NCBI GenBank assembly: GCA_035297145.1
Contig: DATGZN010000078.1
Coordinates: forward strand, 1-64,000
DNA length: 64,000 nt
Direction: 5' to 3'
Source of the DNA: QHXW01 sp035297145
GTDB lineage: Bacteria > Acidobacteriota > Terriglobia > Bryobacterales > Bryobacteraceae
The translations under genes and the position numbers were made by a program. Below are positions 35,581-44,019 of this stretch, one piece after another (position 1 is the first letter of the stretch; each line of letters begins with the position of its first letter). A model generated the notes under the pieces. It did no database searches. It was not told the DNA's origin and saw only the letters and a list, made by a program, of their open reading frames with translations.

Positions 35581-35846
35581 TCAGGATCGCTTGTAGATTT
35601 GGCCGCGGAACCCGATGGCGACAACGCAGATATTTTTGGATTCGGAATCCGCAGTGAATAGAACGCGCATGTTGCCCACGCGGGATTTTCGAACGCCGGC
35701 GCGTTCTTTCAATGGAGCGACAAGCGGGGATCGAACGGGTCGTTGGCCAACTGGTGAAGCCGCGCTCGGATTCGCCGTTCCATTACACGATCGATCCGAT
35801 CAAGCGTCTTCTCGGCCTCGTGCGTGAGGCTGACGCGAAAGTTCAC
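35581..35846 (-). pseudogene. Frameshifted RelE/ParE-family toxin
   Basis: A GTG at 35846 overlaps the antitoxin stop (GTGA) and opens a frame reading VNFRVSLTHEAEKTLDRID ... NDPFDPRLSLH, then a stop (35711-35709). One base off, the frame continues PLKERAGVRKSRVGNMRVLFTAD ... GFRGQIYKRS and stops at 35583-35581. Joined, they give an 88-residue RelE/ParE toxin with its usual helix-then-sheet order. The segment is 266 bases, exactly one short of a whole number of codons, so a single-base deletion near 35712-35722 has broken it. A sequencing error is the main alternative. The parts align so well that toxin identity is secure. Confidence 0.75.
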
Positions 35847-36061
35847 CGGCGGCGTTCCTGCTCGTATTCCTCCAGAGACTTCACGCGGCCCGCGGCCATG
35901 TCGGCCAAGCCGCGGTCGAGCGATTCTAGCGTTTCCGCATCAAGGCTCTCGTCTTCAGGCTCGACGGCCGAGCGCAGATCGTCAATGAATTGCCGCACCT
36001 CCACCAGGCTCCGTTCCGGCAGTTGCTCCACGAGTTGATGAAGCTCCTCCTTAACCGTCAT
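35843..36061 (-). CDS. Antitoxin of a RelE/ParE-type pair
   Basis: 72 residues, acidic: MTVKEELHQLVEQLPERSLVEVRQFIDDL, then an Asp/Glu-rich middle and KSLEEYEQERRR. The form is that of the short DUF2281/RelB-like antitoxins. GGAGG stands six bases before the ATG at 36061, which excludes longer upstream starts. It is coupled by a four-base overlap to the toxin reading frame, which is frameshifted, so the antitoxin is left without a working partner. Confidence 0.7.
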   Translation of the reverse strand: MTVKEELHQLVEQLPERSLVEVRQFIDDLRSAVEPEDESLDAETLESLDRGLADMAAGRVKSLEEYEQERRR

Positions 36062-36261
36062 CTGCGCCCTCCCACACAGGTCAATTACGATCATAACAGC
36101 CTCACCTCCCGCCCCTTCGCACGTCTCAACTGTGTGCCCCAGTCCGATGCAGAATTCCCGGCGTTGTATGCCCCTTTCCATCTTTGATATAGTTGTCTCG
36201 TTTCACAGCCAAATCATCGCAACAGATTCCAACCTTGGATTGAACGAAAGGAAGGTATTGC

Positions 36262-36909
36262 GTGAGTTCCAAGAAATATCCTGACGCGCCCGAAAAGCCC
36301 AAAAACGGCTTCTCCCGCCGCGGCTTTATTCGTGGCGTGGGCATCGGTTCCGGCGCACTGGGCACGGTCGGCCTTCTGGTGGAGACCCCGGCCGAAGCGG
36401 CTCCCGCCGCAGGCGTAGCCGGTCCGGGAGAAGTGCCGGTCACTCTCCAGATCAACGGCAAGCCCGTCAAGCTGAACATCGAGCCGCGCGTCACCCTGGT
36501 CGACGCGCTGCGCAATTACCTTGATTTCACCGGTGCCAAAAAGGTCTGCGACCGCGCCACTTGTGGCGCCTGCACCGTCATTATGGACGGCAAGGTGGTG
36601 TACAGCTGCACCGTGCTGGCCATCGATGCGCAGGGCAAAGATATCCAGACCATCGAGGGCATCTCCCAAAATGGCAAGCTGCATCCGGTTTCAGCGGCAT
36701 TCGTCAACCACGACGCGCAACAGTGCGGATACTGTACGCCGGGATTCGTGATGGCGGTGAAGGGCTATCTCGACAAACACCCCAATCCGACGTATGAAGA
36801 CGTACAGAAAGGCCTGGGCGGCAATCTTTGCCGCTGCGGAACCTATGTGGGTGTCCGCAAGGCAGTGCTCGAAGCCGCCAAGGAAATGAAGGGAGGGCAC
36901 AATGCCTGA
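36262..36909 (+). CDS. Molybdenum hydroxylase, [2Fe-2S] subunit with Tat signal
   Basis: 215 residues. A twin-arginine signal (SRRGFIRGVGIGSG) precedes a plant-type [2Fe-2S] domain (CDRATCGACTV with a later Cys) and an all-helical [2Fe-2S] domain (QCGYCTPGF and NLCRCGTY). It passes electrons from the molybdenum site to FAD, as in PaoA and xanthine dehydrogenase small subunits. It starts with GTG at 36262, preceded by AAGGAAGG. It overlaps the next gene by eight bases. The Tat signal indicates that the assembled complex is exported to the periplasm. Confidence 0.9.
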   Translation: MSSKKYPDAPEKPKNGFSRRGFIRGVGIGSGALGTVGLLVETPAEAAPAAGVAGPGEVPVTLQINGKPVKLNIEPRVTLVDALRNYLDFTGAKKVCDRATCGACTVIMDGKVVYSCTVLAIDAQGKDIQTIEGISQNGKLHPVSAAFVNHDAQQCGYCTPGFVMAVKGYLDKHPNPTYEDVQKGLGGNLCRCGTYVGVRKAVLEAAKEMKGGHNA

Positions 36910-39055
36910 CACGCCGAATACGCCGAACTACGCTTGGCCTGACATGGAAAAACGGCGCGTGATGGGCAAGCCCACCAAGCGCCTGGACGGCCCGATGAAA
37001 TCCAGCGGGCGCGCCAAGTACGCCTCCGACTACAAACAGGATGGTTTGCTCTACGGCGCGCTGCTCACCTCGCCGCACGCCCACGCGCGTGTCACCAGCA
37101 TCGACACGAGCGAGGCGGAGAAGCTGTCCGGTGTGACTGCGGTCCACACGATCGCTTCAGCCGGAATGGAGCTGATGTGGCGAGGCCAGGAAGTCGCCTC
37201 CGTGGCCGCGGAGACCGAAGAAATCGCCAAGGATGCCACGCGCAAGATCAAGGTGCAGTATGAAGTCCTGCCGCACCTGGTGCGCGAAGACGACCTGGCC
37301 AAGGCCGGGGCGCGTGCCAAGCCGGCGGGAGAACAGGTAAAGGGCGATCCCGACAAGGCATTTCAGGAAGCGGATGCGGTTGTGGAACAGCATTACGGCA
37401 TCCCCGTGATTACGCACTGCTGCCTCGAGCCGCACGGCAATGCCATCGAGTGGAAGGGCGATCACGTGAATCTCTACCCCTCCACGCAGAATGTTTCCGG
37501 CATCGGCGGCGACTTGTCCAACAATCTCAAAATTCCCGCTCCCAACGTGCACGTGCAAATGCAATACATCGGCGGCGGATTCGGCAGCAAGTTCTCCGCG
37601 GATTTGTGGGGGCTGGAGGCCGCGCGTCTGTCGAAAGCCAGCGGCGGCCGGCCGGTCAAGCTGTTCCTCGATCGTCCAACTGAGTTGATGATCGCGGGCA
37701 ACCGGCCGTCAGGTTACGCGAATGTGAAAATCGCGGGGAAAAAGGACGGCACCATCACCGCGTGGCAGTCGGAATCCTGGTCGACCGGCGGCATTGGCGG
37801 CGGAGGCAGCCCGCCCATTCCATACGTCTTCGACGGTATTCCGAACCAGCGCAAGAACCACACTGCGGTTTCGACCAACTGTGGCGGCGTTCGCGCCTGG
37901 CGCGCCCCGAACCATCAGCAGGCTTGCTACTTGACTGACACGGCCATCGAAGATCTGGCGGCAAAGCTGAACCTCGATCCGCTGGTCGTATTTGAAAAGA
38001 ACCTGGGGTTGACGCCGCGCGCTGATGTTTACCGCGCGCAACTGCAGAAAGGTGCGGAACTGATCGATTGGCAGAAGCTGTGGCATCCGCGCGGCCAGTC
38101 GGGCCCGGGTTCGATTAAGCGCGGCCTGGGCGTGGCTATGAGTACCTGGGGAGGCGGCGGCCACAACAGCCAGTGCCGCACCAACATTCATCCCGATGGC
38201 ACAGTGGAAGTCGAGCTGTGCACGCAGGATCTCGGCACAGGGACGCGCACCATCATCACGATGGTTGCGGCGGAAACTCTCGGGCTGCCGCTCGGCGCGG
38301 TAGCGCTCAAAATCGGTGACAGTTCGCTACCGCCTTCGGGAGCATCGGGCGGGTCGACCACGGTTGGCGGCGTTTCTTCCTCCTCCCGTAAGTCGGCGGT
38401 TAACGCGTTAGCGAAACTGTTTGACGCCGTGGCGCCGTCGCTTGGAACCACACCCGATCAACTCGCAGCGGTCGACGGGCGCGTCCAGGTGAAGAATGAT
38501 CCGTCAAAGAGCCTCACCTGGAAGGCCGCGTGCCAGAAGCTGGGCGTCAAGGGAATCTCCGAAATGGGGGAGAACAACCAGCGCAACCCGGGCGGGCTGA
38601 ACTCGAGCGGCGTGGGCGGTGTGCAAATGGCCGACGTCTCGGTCGATACCGAGACCGGCATTGTCAAAATCAACAAGGCAGTTGCTGTGCAGGACATCGG
38701 CCTTGTGATCAATCCCACGACAGCCGAGAGCCAGATTCACGGCGGCTGCATCATGGGGATCTGCGCGGCCCTGTTTGAAGAGCGCGTCATGGATCAGCAG
38801 ACAGGGTACATGCTGAATCCCGACATGGAGTTCAATAAACTGGCCGGTATCGGCGATATCGGCGAAATCATCGTGCATCTGGACATCACACCCGAGCACG
38901 ACAAGCGCGGTCCGGTGGGCTTGGGTGAGCCGGCGGCCATCGCTCTCATCACGGCGATCGCCAACGCTACGGCCAACGCCATCGGCGTGCGAGTTCCTGA
39001 AATTCCGCTAACGCCCAACCGGGTTCTGGCGGCGCTCGAAAGGAGGAATGCATAA
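36902..39055 (+). CDS. Molybdenum hydroxylase, molybdopterin-binding catalytic subunit
   Basis: 717-residue xanthine-dehydrogenase-family large subunit, PaoC-like in size. Motifs: GRAKYASDYKQDGLLYGALLTSPHAHA-type entry, HCCLEPHGNAIEW, GGGFGSKF, GGVRAWRAPNHQQACYLTD and the C-terminal GLGEPAA with the catalytic Glu. It hydroxylates aldehydes or N-heterocycles with water as oxygen source. It has no signal peptide of its own and must ride with the Tat-tagged Fe-S subunit. The exact substrate is unknown. Confidence 0.9.
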   Translation: MPDTPNTPNYAWPDMEKRRVMGKPTKRLDGPMKSSGRAKYASDYKQDGLLYGALLTSPHAHARVTSIDTSEAEKLSGVTAVHTIASAGMELMWRGQEVASVAAETEEIAKDATRKIKVQYEVLPHLVREDDLAKAGARAKPAGEQVKGDPDKAFQEADAVVEQHYGIPVITHCCLEPHGNAIEWKGDHVNLYPSTQNVSGIGGDLSNNLKIPAPNVHVQMQYIGGGFGSKFSADLWGLEAARLSKASGGRPVKLFLDRPTELMIAGNRPSGYANVKIAGKKDGTITAWQSESWSTGGIGGGGSPPIPYVFDGIPNQRKNHTAVSTNCGGVRAWRAPNHQQACYLTDTAIEDLAAKLNLDPLVVFEKNLGLTPRADVYRAQLQKGAELIDWQKLWHPRGQSGPGSIKRGLGVAMSTWGGGGHNSQCRTNIHPDGTVEVELCTQDLGTGTRTIITMVAAETLGLPLGAVALKIGDSSLPPSGASGGSTTVGGVSSSSRKSAVNALAKLFDAVAPSLGTTPDQLAAVDGRVQVKNDPSKSLTWKAACQKLGVKGISEMGENNQRNPGGLNSSGVGGVQMADVSVDTETGIVKINKAVAVQDIGLVINPTTAESQIHGGCIMGICAALFEERVMDQQTGYMLNPDMEFNKLAGIGDIGEIIVHLDITPEHDKRGPVGLGEPAAIALITAIANATANAIGVRVPEIPLTPNRVLAALERRNA

Positions 39056-40029
39056 TGCAAGCCTTCGAATATGCAAATCCGGCAAGTTTACAGGAAGCTC
39101 TCGGCCAATTGGGCAATAAGTGGGGTGAAGCCGATGTGCTGGCTGGCGGGACCGATCAGCTCAGCCTTATGAAAGAATACCTCGCCACTCCCAAGCGCCT
39201 GGTGAACATCAAGAACATCAAAGAACTGGGCGGCATTCAAAACTCCAAGACTGGGCTGCGTATCGGCGCTACGGTGACATTGGAGGAGCTGGCGGAAAAC
39301 GCCGAAGTGCGCAAGGCGTTCCCGGCTCTGGCGGAGGCGGCGCGCGGTGTATCGAGTCCGCAGATCCGCAACATGGGAACGGTGGGCGGTGATCTGTGCC
39401 AGCGGCCGCGCTGCTGGTACTTCCGCCAGGGATTCGGCGTGCTCGCCACTAAGGACGGGCAGGCTTTGGTTCCGAACGGCGAAAACCGCTATCACGCGAT
39501 TCTGGACAACGAGGGCCCGGCGTATTTTGTCAGCGCGTCGAGCCTTGGGCCGGCGCTTGTGGCGCTCGGAGCGAAAGTTCGTTTAGCTTCCGCCTCGGGG
39601 CATCGCGAAGTAGCGGCTGCGAAGTTTTTCGTGAAGCCGGCGAACGAGAATGCACGGGAAATCGCTCTGCTTCCGAACGAGATCCTGACCGAGATCATCG
39701 TGCCGCACGAGGGTACGAAGAACGCGACTTACGAAGTGCGCCAGAAGGAGGCGCTCGACTGGCCGCTGGCCACCGCGTCAGTGGCGCTGAAAATGAAGGG
39801 CAGCACGGTAGTTTCGGCGCGGATTGTTCTGGGCCACGTAGCGCCCACGCCCTGGGCTGCCACACAAGCGGATCAGGCGCTGGCGGGAAAGGCCATTACG
39901 GCCGAAAGTGCCGAAGAAGCCGCGAAAGCCGCGCTCGCCGACGCTAAGCCATTGAGCCAGAATGGTTACAAGGTGCAACTGGCTCGCGTGGCTGTGAAGC
40001 GGGCGTTGCTCGAAGCTGTAAAAGCTTGA
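39055..40029 (+). CDS. Molybdenum hydroxylase, FAD-binding subunit
   Basis: 324 residues. The FAD motifs LAGGTDQLSLMKEY and IRNMGTVGGDLCQRPRCWYFR are clear. The QRPRCWYF insertion with paired Cys recalls the extra [4Fe-4S] loop of PaoB and 4-hydroxybenzoyl-CoA reductase. Its ATG shares one base with the previous stop (TAATG), with AGGAGG eight bases before. The order Fe-S, Mo, FAD differs from the PaoABC order. No XdhC/PaoD insertion chaperone is in the window. Confidence 0.88.
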   Translation: MQAFEYANPASLQEALGQLGNKWGEADVLAGGTDQLSLMKEYLATPKRLVNIKNIKELGGIQNSKTGLRIGATVTLEELAENAEVRKAFPALAEAARGVSSPQIRNMGTVGGDLCQRPRCWYFRQGFGVLATKDGQALVPNGENRYHAILDNEGPAYFVSASSLGPALVALGAKVRLASASGHREVAAAKFFVKPANENAREIALLPNEILTEIIVPHEGTKNATYEVRQKEALDWPLATASVALKMKGSTVVSARIVLGHVAPTPWAATQADQALAGKAITAESAEEAAKAALADAKPLSQNGYKVQLARVAVKRALLEAVKA

Positions 40030-40040
40030 GGAGTAAGTAG

Positions 40041-40271
40041 ATGCCGCAAACGAGTGGCGAACGCGCCGGATTGACCAATATCGGCGAGGATCGCTGCAAG
40101 AACCTGCGCTGGAAGGGCTTATACATCGAGGCCGCCTGGGACCCCACGGTTCCGCACGGCAACGACCGGGCCTTCTGGTGCCAGCACACATATAATTGCT
40201 TGGGGCCGGACAACAAGCTCGCGGACGATTACGAGTGCAATCCGGCCCGCCAGTGTTACGACGCACTGTAA
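40041..40271 (+). CDS. Small Cys-rich protein of the molybdenum hydroxylase operon
   Basis: 76 residues with Cys at 19, 47, 53, 66 and 72 and many aromatic residues (GLYIEAAWDPTVP, DRAFWCQHTYNC). GAGGAG lies seven bases before the ATG, 11 bases after the FAD-subunit gene, so it is the fourth gene of the operon. Five Cys could hold a metal or Fe-S centre, or form disulfides. No signal peptide. I do not recognise the family; it may be an electron-transfer or assembly partner. Confidence 0.65.
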   Translation: MPQTSGERAGLTNIGEDRCKNLRWKGLYIEAAWDPTVPHGNDRAFWCQHTYNCLGPDNKLADDYECNPARQCYDAL

Positions 40272-40349
40272 GTTCGAAGTCGGCAGCGACTAATTAACGT
40301 GTTGCTGCGTCTAACGGGTGTATACTCTTTTTTTGAGGAGCGTGGGGGA

Positions 40350-41039
40350 ATGAAGAAAGTTTTGTGGGCCGGGCTGGCGATTTCCCTGGCGGCGTCTTTG
40401 AGTTTTGCCGGTGGTCTCCCATCTGGAAGTATCTACGGCAATTACGTAGAAGCCCGTACGGCCGATGTCTACACGGGTCCCTGCTTCGCCAACTCCGAAG
40501 TCGGATTGACGGGTCAACTTGCCGTTTTTGGCTGGAAGGTGACCAAGGGTACGTGGAATGGAGTCGCTCTGGATGATCTGGGGGTTGTGGGTGTGATTCG
40601 CGCTTCCTCCACTCTAGGTGATGTTTATCACACAGCATACCCGGTGAAGGCGGTGCTGATTGTGGATGAGCGCGCCAACCCCGAGCAACGCCTGGCATTA
40701 CAAAGCTTTGCCAAGCGCATGGGCGGCGACCTGTTGCAGGACGTGGTTCGCGTGGATTATCAGCCCATAGACATGAGTTTCGCCAATGGAGATCTGCACA
40801 GCATGAAAGCGACGCTGACTGCAGGAAACCTGGCGAAGATTGAGACCCGCGCTCTCAGCGAGAACGATCATATCTGCCGCAACGAAGAAGTCTGGTACCG
40901 GCCTCTGACGAAAGTGGAGCATGCGATGCCCGCATTCGCAATTGCGCACACTTTCAAGGGGCAGGGCCTGGGCGAACAATGGAGCAGCCCCGACAAGCGC
41001 AGCGCTTTCGTGGCCAGCTTCACGGCGCCGTCCGAATAA
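40350..41039 (+). CDS. Exported DUF1326-family protein
   Basis: 229 residues with a signal peptide (MKKVLWAGLAISLAASLSFAG). The body reads IYGNYVEARTADVYTGPCFAN, GWKVTKGTWNGVALDDLGVVGV and VEHAMPAFAIAHTFKG, the DUF1326 pattern. Function unknown. GGGGGA stands just before the ATG. A strong terminator follows 29 bases after the stop. Confidence 0.75.
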   Translation: MKKVLWAGLAISLAASLSFAGGLPSGSIYGNYVEARTADVYTGPCFANSEVGLTGQLAVFGWKVTKGTWNGVALDDLGVVGVIRASSTLGDVYHTAYPVKAVLIVDERANPEQRLALQSFAKRMGGDLLQDVVRVDYQPIDMSFANGDLHSMKATLTAGNLAKIETRALSENDHICRNEEVWYRPLTKVEHAMPAFAIAHTFKGQGLGEQWSSPDKRSAFVASFTAPSE

Positions 41040-41068
41040 TCAGAATCTGCCACTGCTGTTCCTTCTCG

Positions 41069-41104
41069 ACCCGGCGAGGTCCAAACTCGCCGGGTTTTCA
41101 TTTT
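41069..41104 (+). terminator. Rho-independent terminator
   Basis: Ten-bp perfect stem ACCCGGCGAG/CTCGCCGGGT (41069-41078 with 41086-41095), seven-base loop, followed by TTTCATTTT. It ends the DUF1326 transcript. The cleanest terminator in the window. Confidence 0.85.
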
Positions 41105-41148
41105 AGAGAAACTTGACATTCCTCGACTCTGCGAATCACGCTGGTGTT

Positions 41149-41451
41149 ATGAAGCGCTCGTCGTACGTTCCGAGCAGAGAGCTGGGCAAGAAGCTTTCCG
41201 CTCCGACAACGCCCGGACTTGCACCACACGAAGCGTTAAACAAATCAGAATCGCGCCGCTATCGCACATTCGAGGTGCCGCCTGAAGCAGGAGTCATTCT
41301 CGCATCCCGCATTCAGCAGGTAATCGATGAGGATGAGAATGATATCTTCACGACACAGTTAGCGCTCGATTTCACGTTTGATGAGCTTGACGACAAAGAC
41401 GGTCAACAACACCAACGCACCACCCCGGATAACGATCCACTCCGCGATTGA
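41149..41451 (+). CDS. Doubtful hypothetical protein
   Basis: About 100 codons (MKRSSYVPSRELGKKLS ... DDKDGQQHQ) with an acidic C-terminus and a plausible helix (ASRIQQVIDEDENDIF), but no ribosome site before the ATG and no recognised family. 41452-41732 is AT-rich, without a convincing gene, and contains only short imperfect palindromes. Confidence 0.25.
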   Translation: MKRSSYVPSRELGKKLSAPTTPGLAPHEALNKSESRRYRTFEVPPEAGVILASRIQQVIDEDENDIFTTQLALDFTFDELDDKDGQQHQRTTPDNDPLRD

Positions 41452-41732
41452 AAACAAATCCTGGCCGGGCGAGATCATTTCACCTCCTTTCGATCATTCG
41501 AACTAGCAGCCGAAAGTAGTGGTCGAACACGAAGGAAGAACAAAATGGTGGCAGCGGCGGCCGACGTTGTCAACGACAAACTTGGGTTGCTGCAACCTTA
41601 TGCAACAGATATATTTGCTTTATTGTCATATATTTATGAGCTGCTTTCTGTGAAAGTCCTGTGGATAAATCAAACCGATTATCGCTTGGTTAAAAAGGTG
41701 ACGCGCTCACCGCTGTTCGAACGCGGTCGCAG

Positions 41733-42080
41733 TCAATACGGGTCGAACGTGCGGTCCACGTAGATCCAGATCACGCGCGAGAGGCGCACGACGAAGGGCA
41801 CGAGCGGCAGGTACGCCAAGAATGCGCCTATAATGGCTGCTCCGAACGACCAATGCGCGAGCCGCCAGAGAATCATGACGAGCGCGAGGACGGGCGGGAT
41901 CGAGAGCAAGTAGCTGACGTACATGGCGCCAATGTAGTAACCCTGCTCGCGATTGAATTGCAATCCGCAGGAGGGGCACGCCTCGTGCATGGCGAGCCAG
42001 CCGCGAAAGATGCGGCCTTTCCGGCATCGTGGGCAGAGGTGACGGAATATGCCCTGGAGCGCCGACATCGACTCTATCAT
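41733..42080 (-). CDS. DUF983-family membrane protein
   Basis: 115 residues. Two Cys pairs (CPRCRKG and CPSCGLQF) form a zinc ribbon, followed by the family's YYIGAMYVSYLLS and two or three membrane helices. Function unknown. The start is at ATG 42080 or at 42068 (MSALQG). It diverges from the membrane protein at 42112 across only about 30 bases. Confidence 0.82.
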   Translation of the reverse strand: MIESMSALQGIFRHLCPRCRKGRIFRGWLAMHEACPSCGLQFNREQGYYIGAMYVSYLLSIPPVLALVMILWRLAHWSFGAAIIGAFLAYLPLVPFVVRLSRVIWIYVDRTFDPY

Positions 42081-42111
42081 AGTCGACGGGCGGTGTTACA
42101 GTGAGAGCACC

Positions 42112-42444
42112 ATGAGAGCGGTGCATTTCAAATCACGAACGGCGGCGATCCTCTCTGCGCTGTATCTGCTGCCGGGCCTCTGGATCATCGTCTCGACGTA
42201 CACGTGCGGCAGCGCATTTTGCGACCTTCCCGCGATCGTGTATTCAGCGCTGCCGGTTCCGTTTCTGAAGTTGTTTTACATGATAGGCGGGCTCTTGAAC
42301 GGAGTCAGTTGGTGGGAAGCGGCGTGGCCCATGCCGGGAGCGATTCTGGCGGCTGTTTCACTTGTGTGCAATGCAGCGACGATCTATTTTGTTGTATTGC
42401 TCATCGGAAGAATTTTCAGACGAAAGGTCACGACCCAGCCTTGA
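42112..42444 (+). CDS. Small polytopic membrane protein
   Basis: 110 residues with three hydrophobic helices (SALYLLPGLWIIVSTY, LKLFYMIGGLLNGV, ILAAVSLVCNAATIYFVVLL) and two Cys in an outside loop (TCGSAFCDLP). Not recognised. Its 3' end overlaps the facing oxidoreductase gene by 17 bases. Confidence 0.6.
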   Translation: MRAVHFKSRTAAILSALYLLPGLWIIVSTYTCGSAFCDLPAIVYSALPVPFLKLFYMIGGLLNGVSWWEAAWPMPGAILAAVSLVCNAATIYFVVLLIGRIFRRKVTTQP

Positions 42445-43888
42445 ACTTCTGCTTGGCGATCTTCACGAGCTCTGCGTGGGGGTGGGTGCGATAGAAGGGG
42501 TCCAGCGGAAAGCAGCCGGAGACCAGACCGTTGCGCGGGCCTGTGGTGCAGTCGCTGAAGGTGCGGCAGAGGCGCTTGGAGTCGAGGGGCGCTCCGCGGA
42601 GCACGTCGTGTACGAAATCGGGGTAGGCGAGCACCATGCGGCCGAGGCCTACCAAATCCACCTGTCCCGTTCGCACGTAGTGCTGTGCCACGTTCGGCAG
42701 CCACTCCTGCAAATAGCTGTAGCCGGTTCCGACAATCGTGAGTTGCGGGTAACGCGATTTGATCCGGCTGGTCGCCTGGATCAGCCGCGACACGCCGGCG
42801 AGCGGATCCTCGGGCGGTTCGTAACCGTCGGTAGGCGGAAACAGCGCAGGGCGCTGGATGTGCGGGTTGTAATACGGACTGCCGGCCGAGATACAGAGCA
42901 GCCGGATTCCGAGGCGGTCGAGCAAGTCCAGGAATTGATAGGTCTCAGTGAGATCGATTTCCCGCGGGTTAGCCGCGTCGGCGCCGAAGGCGTAATCGTA
43001 CGGGCCGGCAAAACTCTCGGGTTCGCCGCGACGATCGATTCCCATGCGAAAGGGAATCAGGTCGAAGGCGCTCAAGCGAACTCCGATGAGCAGGCCGGGC
43101 GCATCGCGGCGGATGCCCTCGACCGCTTCGCGCAGAAAGCGCGTGCGATTCTCAAAGCTACCGCCATATTTGCCTGGGCGCGTTCTGGCGCTAAGGAATT
43201 CGTGCCCGAGGTAACCGTGGCAATGTTTGATATCGACGAAAGCGAAACCTGCGCTCTGGGCGCGAACCGCAGCTTTGACGAAATCCTCGATGATCTGTTC
43301 GATTTGCGCGTCGGTCAAGCAGGGATAGTCGGGCGCGATGCCGAACTTCCGATCGAGCAGCGGATGATGATAGAGGATGCAGGGTTCCAAGCGGTCCTTG
43401 CGATTGGGCCGGCTGAAGCGGCCGGAATGCGTCAACTGCAAACCAACCAGCAGGTCACGGCTCCCGCCGTATCGCTCCTCGTGCGCGGACACTAGAACGC
43501 GGCGCAATTCGGCGAGGGATGAAGCGGTGTGATCCGCCGAGAGCAACTGGTTGGGATTGGCGCGGCCATCGTGACGCACGGCCACGGCCTCGCCGCCCCA
43601 GATCAGCTTGGCGCCGCTCTCACCGAAATTCCGCCAGCGGCGGACGGTGAGATCTGACGGCTTGCCGTCTTCGGTGCCATCCCAACCTTCCATCGGCAGG
43701 ATGCAGAAGCGATTGCCGATGCGAAAATCTTCGAGATCATAAGGCTGATTGAGAGGCGAGGAGTCTCCTGTGCTTAACTCGCGATTGAACCCGAGTGTGA
43801 GGCCGAGCTGCGCGAGATGGGCGCCGAATTCGTCTGCGCTTTTGAGCGCAGCGACGCGACGGTAGTGAGTTGGAGGGGAGCCTGCCAT
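42428..43888 (-). CDS. Old-yellow-enzyme family NADH:flavin oxidoreductase
   Basis: 486 residues, an FMN TIM barrel with an N-terminal addition. RIGNRFCILPMEGWDGTEDG, VGLQLTHSGRFSRPN (substrate-binding and FMN regions), FVDIKHCHGYLGHEFLSARTRPGKYGG and a late GLGRMVLAYPDF match the 2,4-dienoyl-CoA reductase/OYE group. C-terminal Cys (CRTFSDCTTG) recall the Fe-S loop of that group, but the CxxCxxC spacing is incomplete. There is no FAD/NAD module. Substrate unknown; it probably reduces activated alkenes. Confidence 0.82.
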   Translation of the reverse strand: MAGSPPTHYRRVAALKSADEFGAHLAQLGLTLGFNRELSTGDSSPLNQPYDLEDFRIGNRFCILPMEGWDGTEDGKPSDLTVRRWRNFGESGAKLIWGGEAVAVRHDGRANPNQLLSADHTASSLAELRRVLVSAHEERYGGSRDLLVGLQLTHSGRFSRPNRKDRLEPCILYHHPLLDRKFGIAPDYPCLTDAQIEQIIEDFVKAAVRAQSAGFAFVDIKHCHGYLGHEFLSARTRPGKYGGSFENRTRFLREAVEGIRRDAPGLLIGVRLSAFDLIPFRMGIDRRGEPESFAGPYDYAFGADAANPREIDLTETYQFLDLLDRLGIRLLCISAGSPYYNPHIQRPALFPPTDGYEPPEDPLAGVSRLIQATSRIKSRYPQLTIVGTGYSYLQEWLPNVAQHYVRTGQVDLVGLGRMVLAYPDFVHDVLRGAPLDSKRLCRTFSDCTTGPRNGLVSGCFPLDPFYRTHPHAELVKIAKQKFKAGS

Positions 43889-44019
43889 GATTCAGGCCCG
43901 ACACGGCGCCGTGGCTGACGCGGGGGAAGGGCGAAAGCGGGATTCCTGGATTTGCGCGGACACTGAAGAAAGTATATCCGCAAGCGCTAGGGCCGCGCCT
44001 TCAAAAGGGTGCAGCATCC

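Noticed and set aside
35615..35827. 70-codon plus-strand open frame over the toxin
   Set aside because: The minus strand carries clear RelE/ParE sequence in two adjoining frames; the plus frame has no features.
41545..41763. 72-codon plus-strand open frame
   Set aside because: Its end overlaps the DUF983 gene on the other strand. There is no ribosome site and no family.
42362..43495. 377-codon plus-strand open frame over the oxidoreductase
   Set aside because: Shadow in high-GC DNA; no motif.
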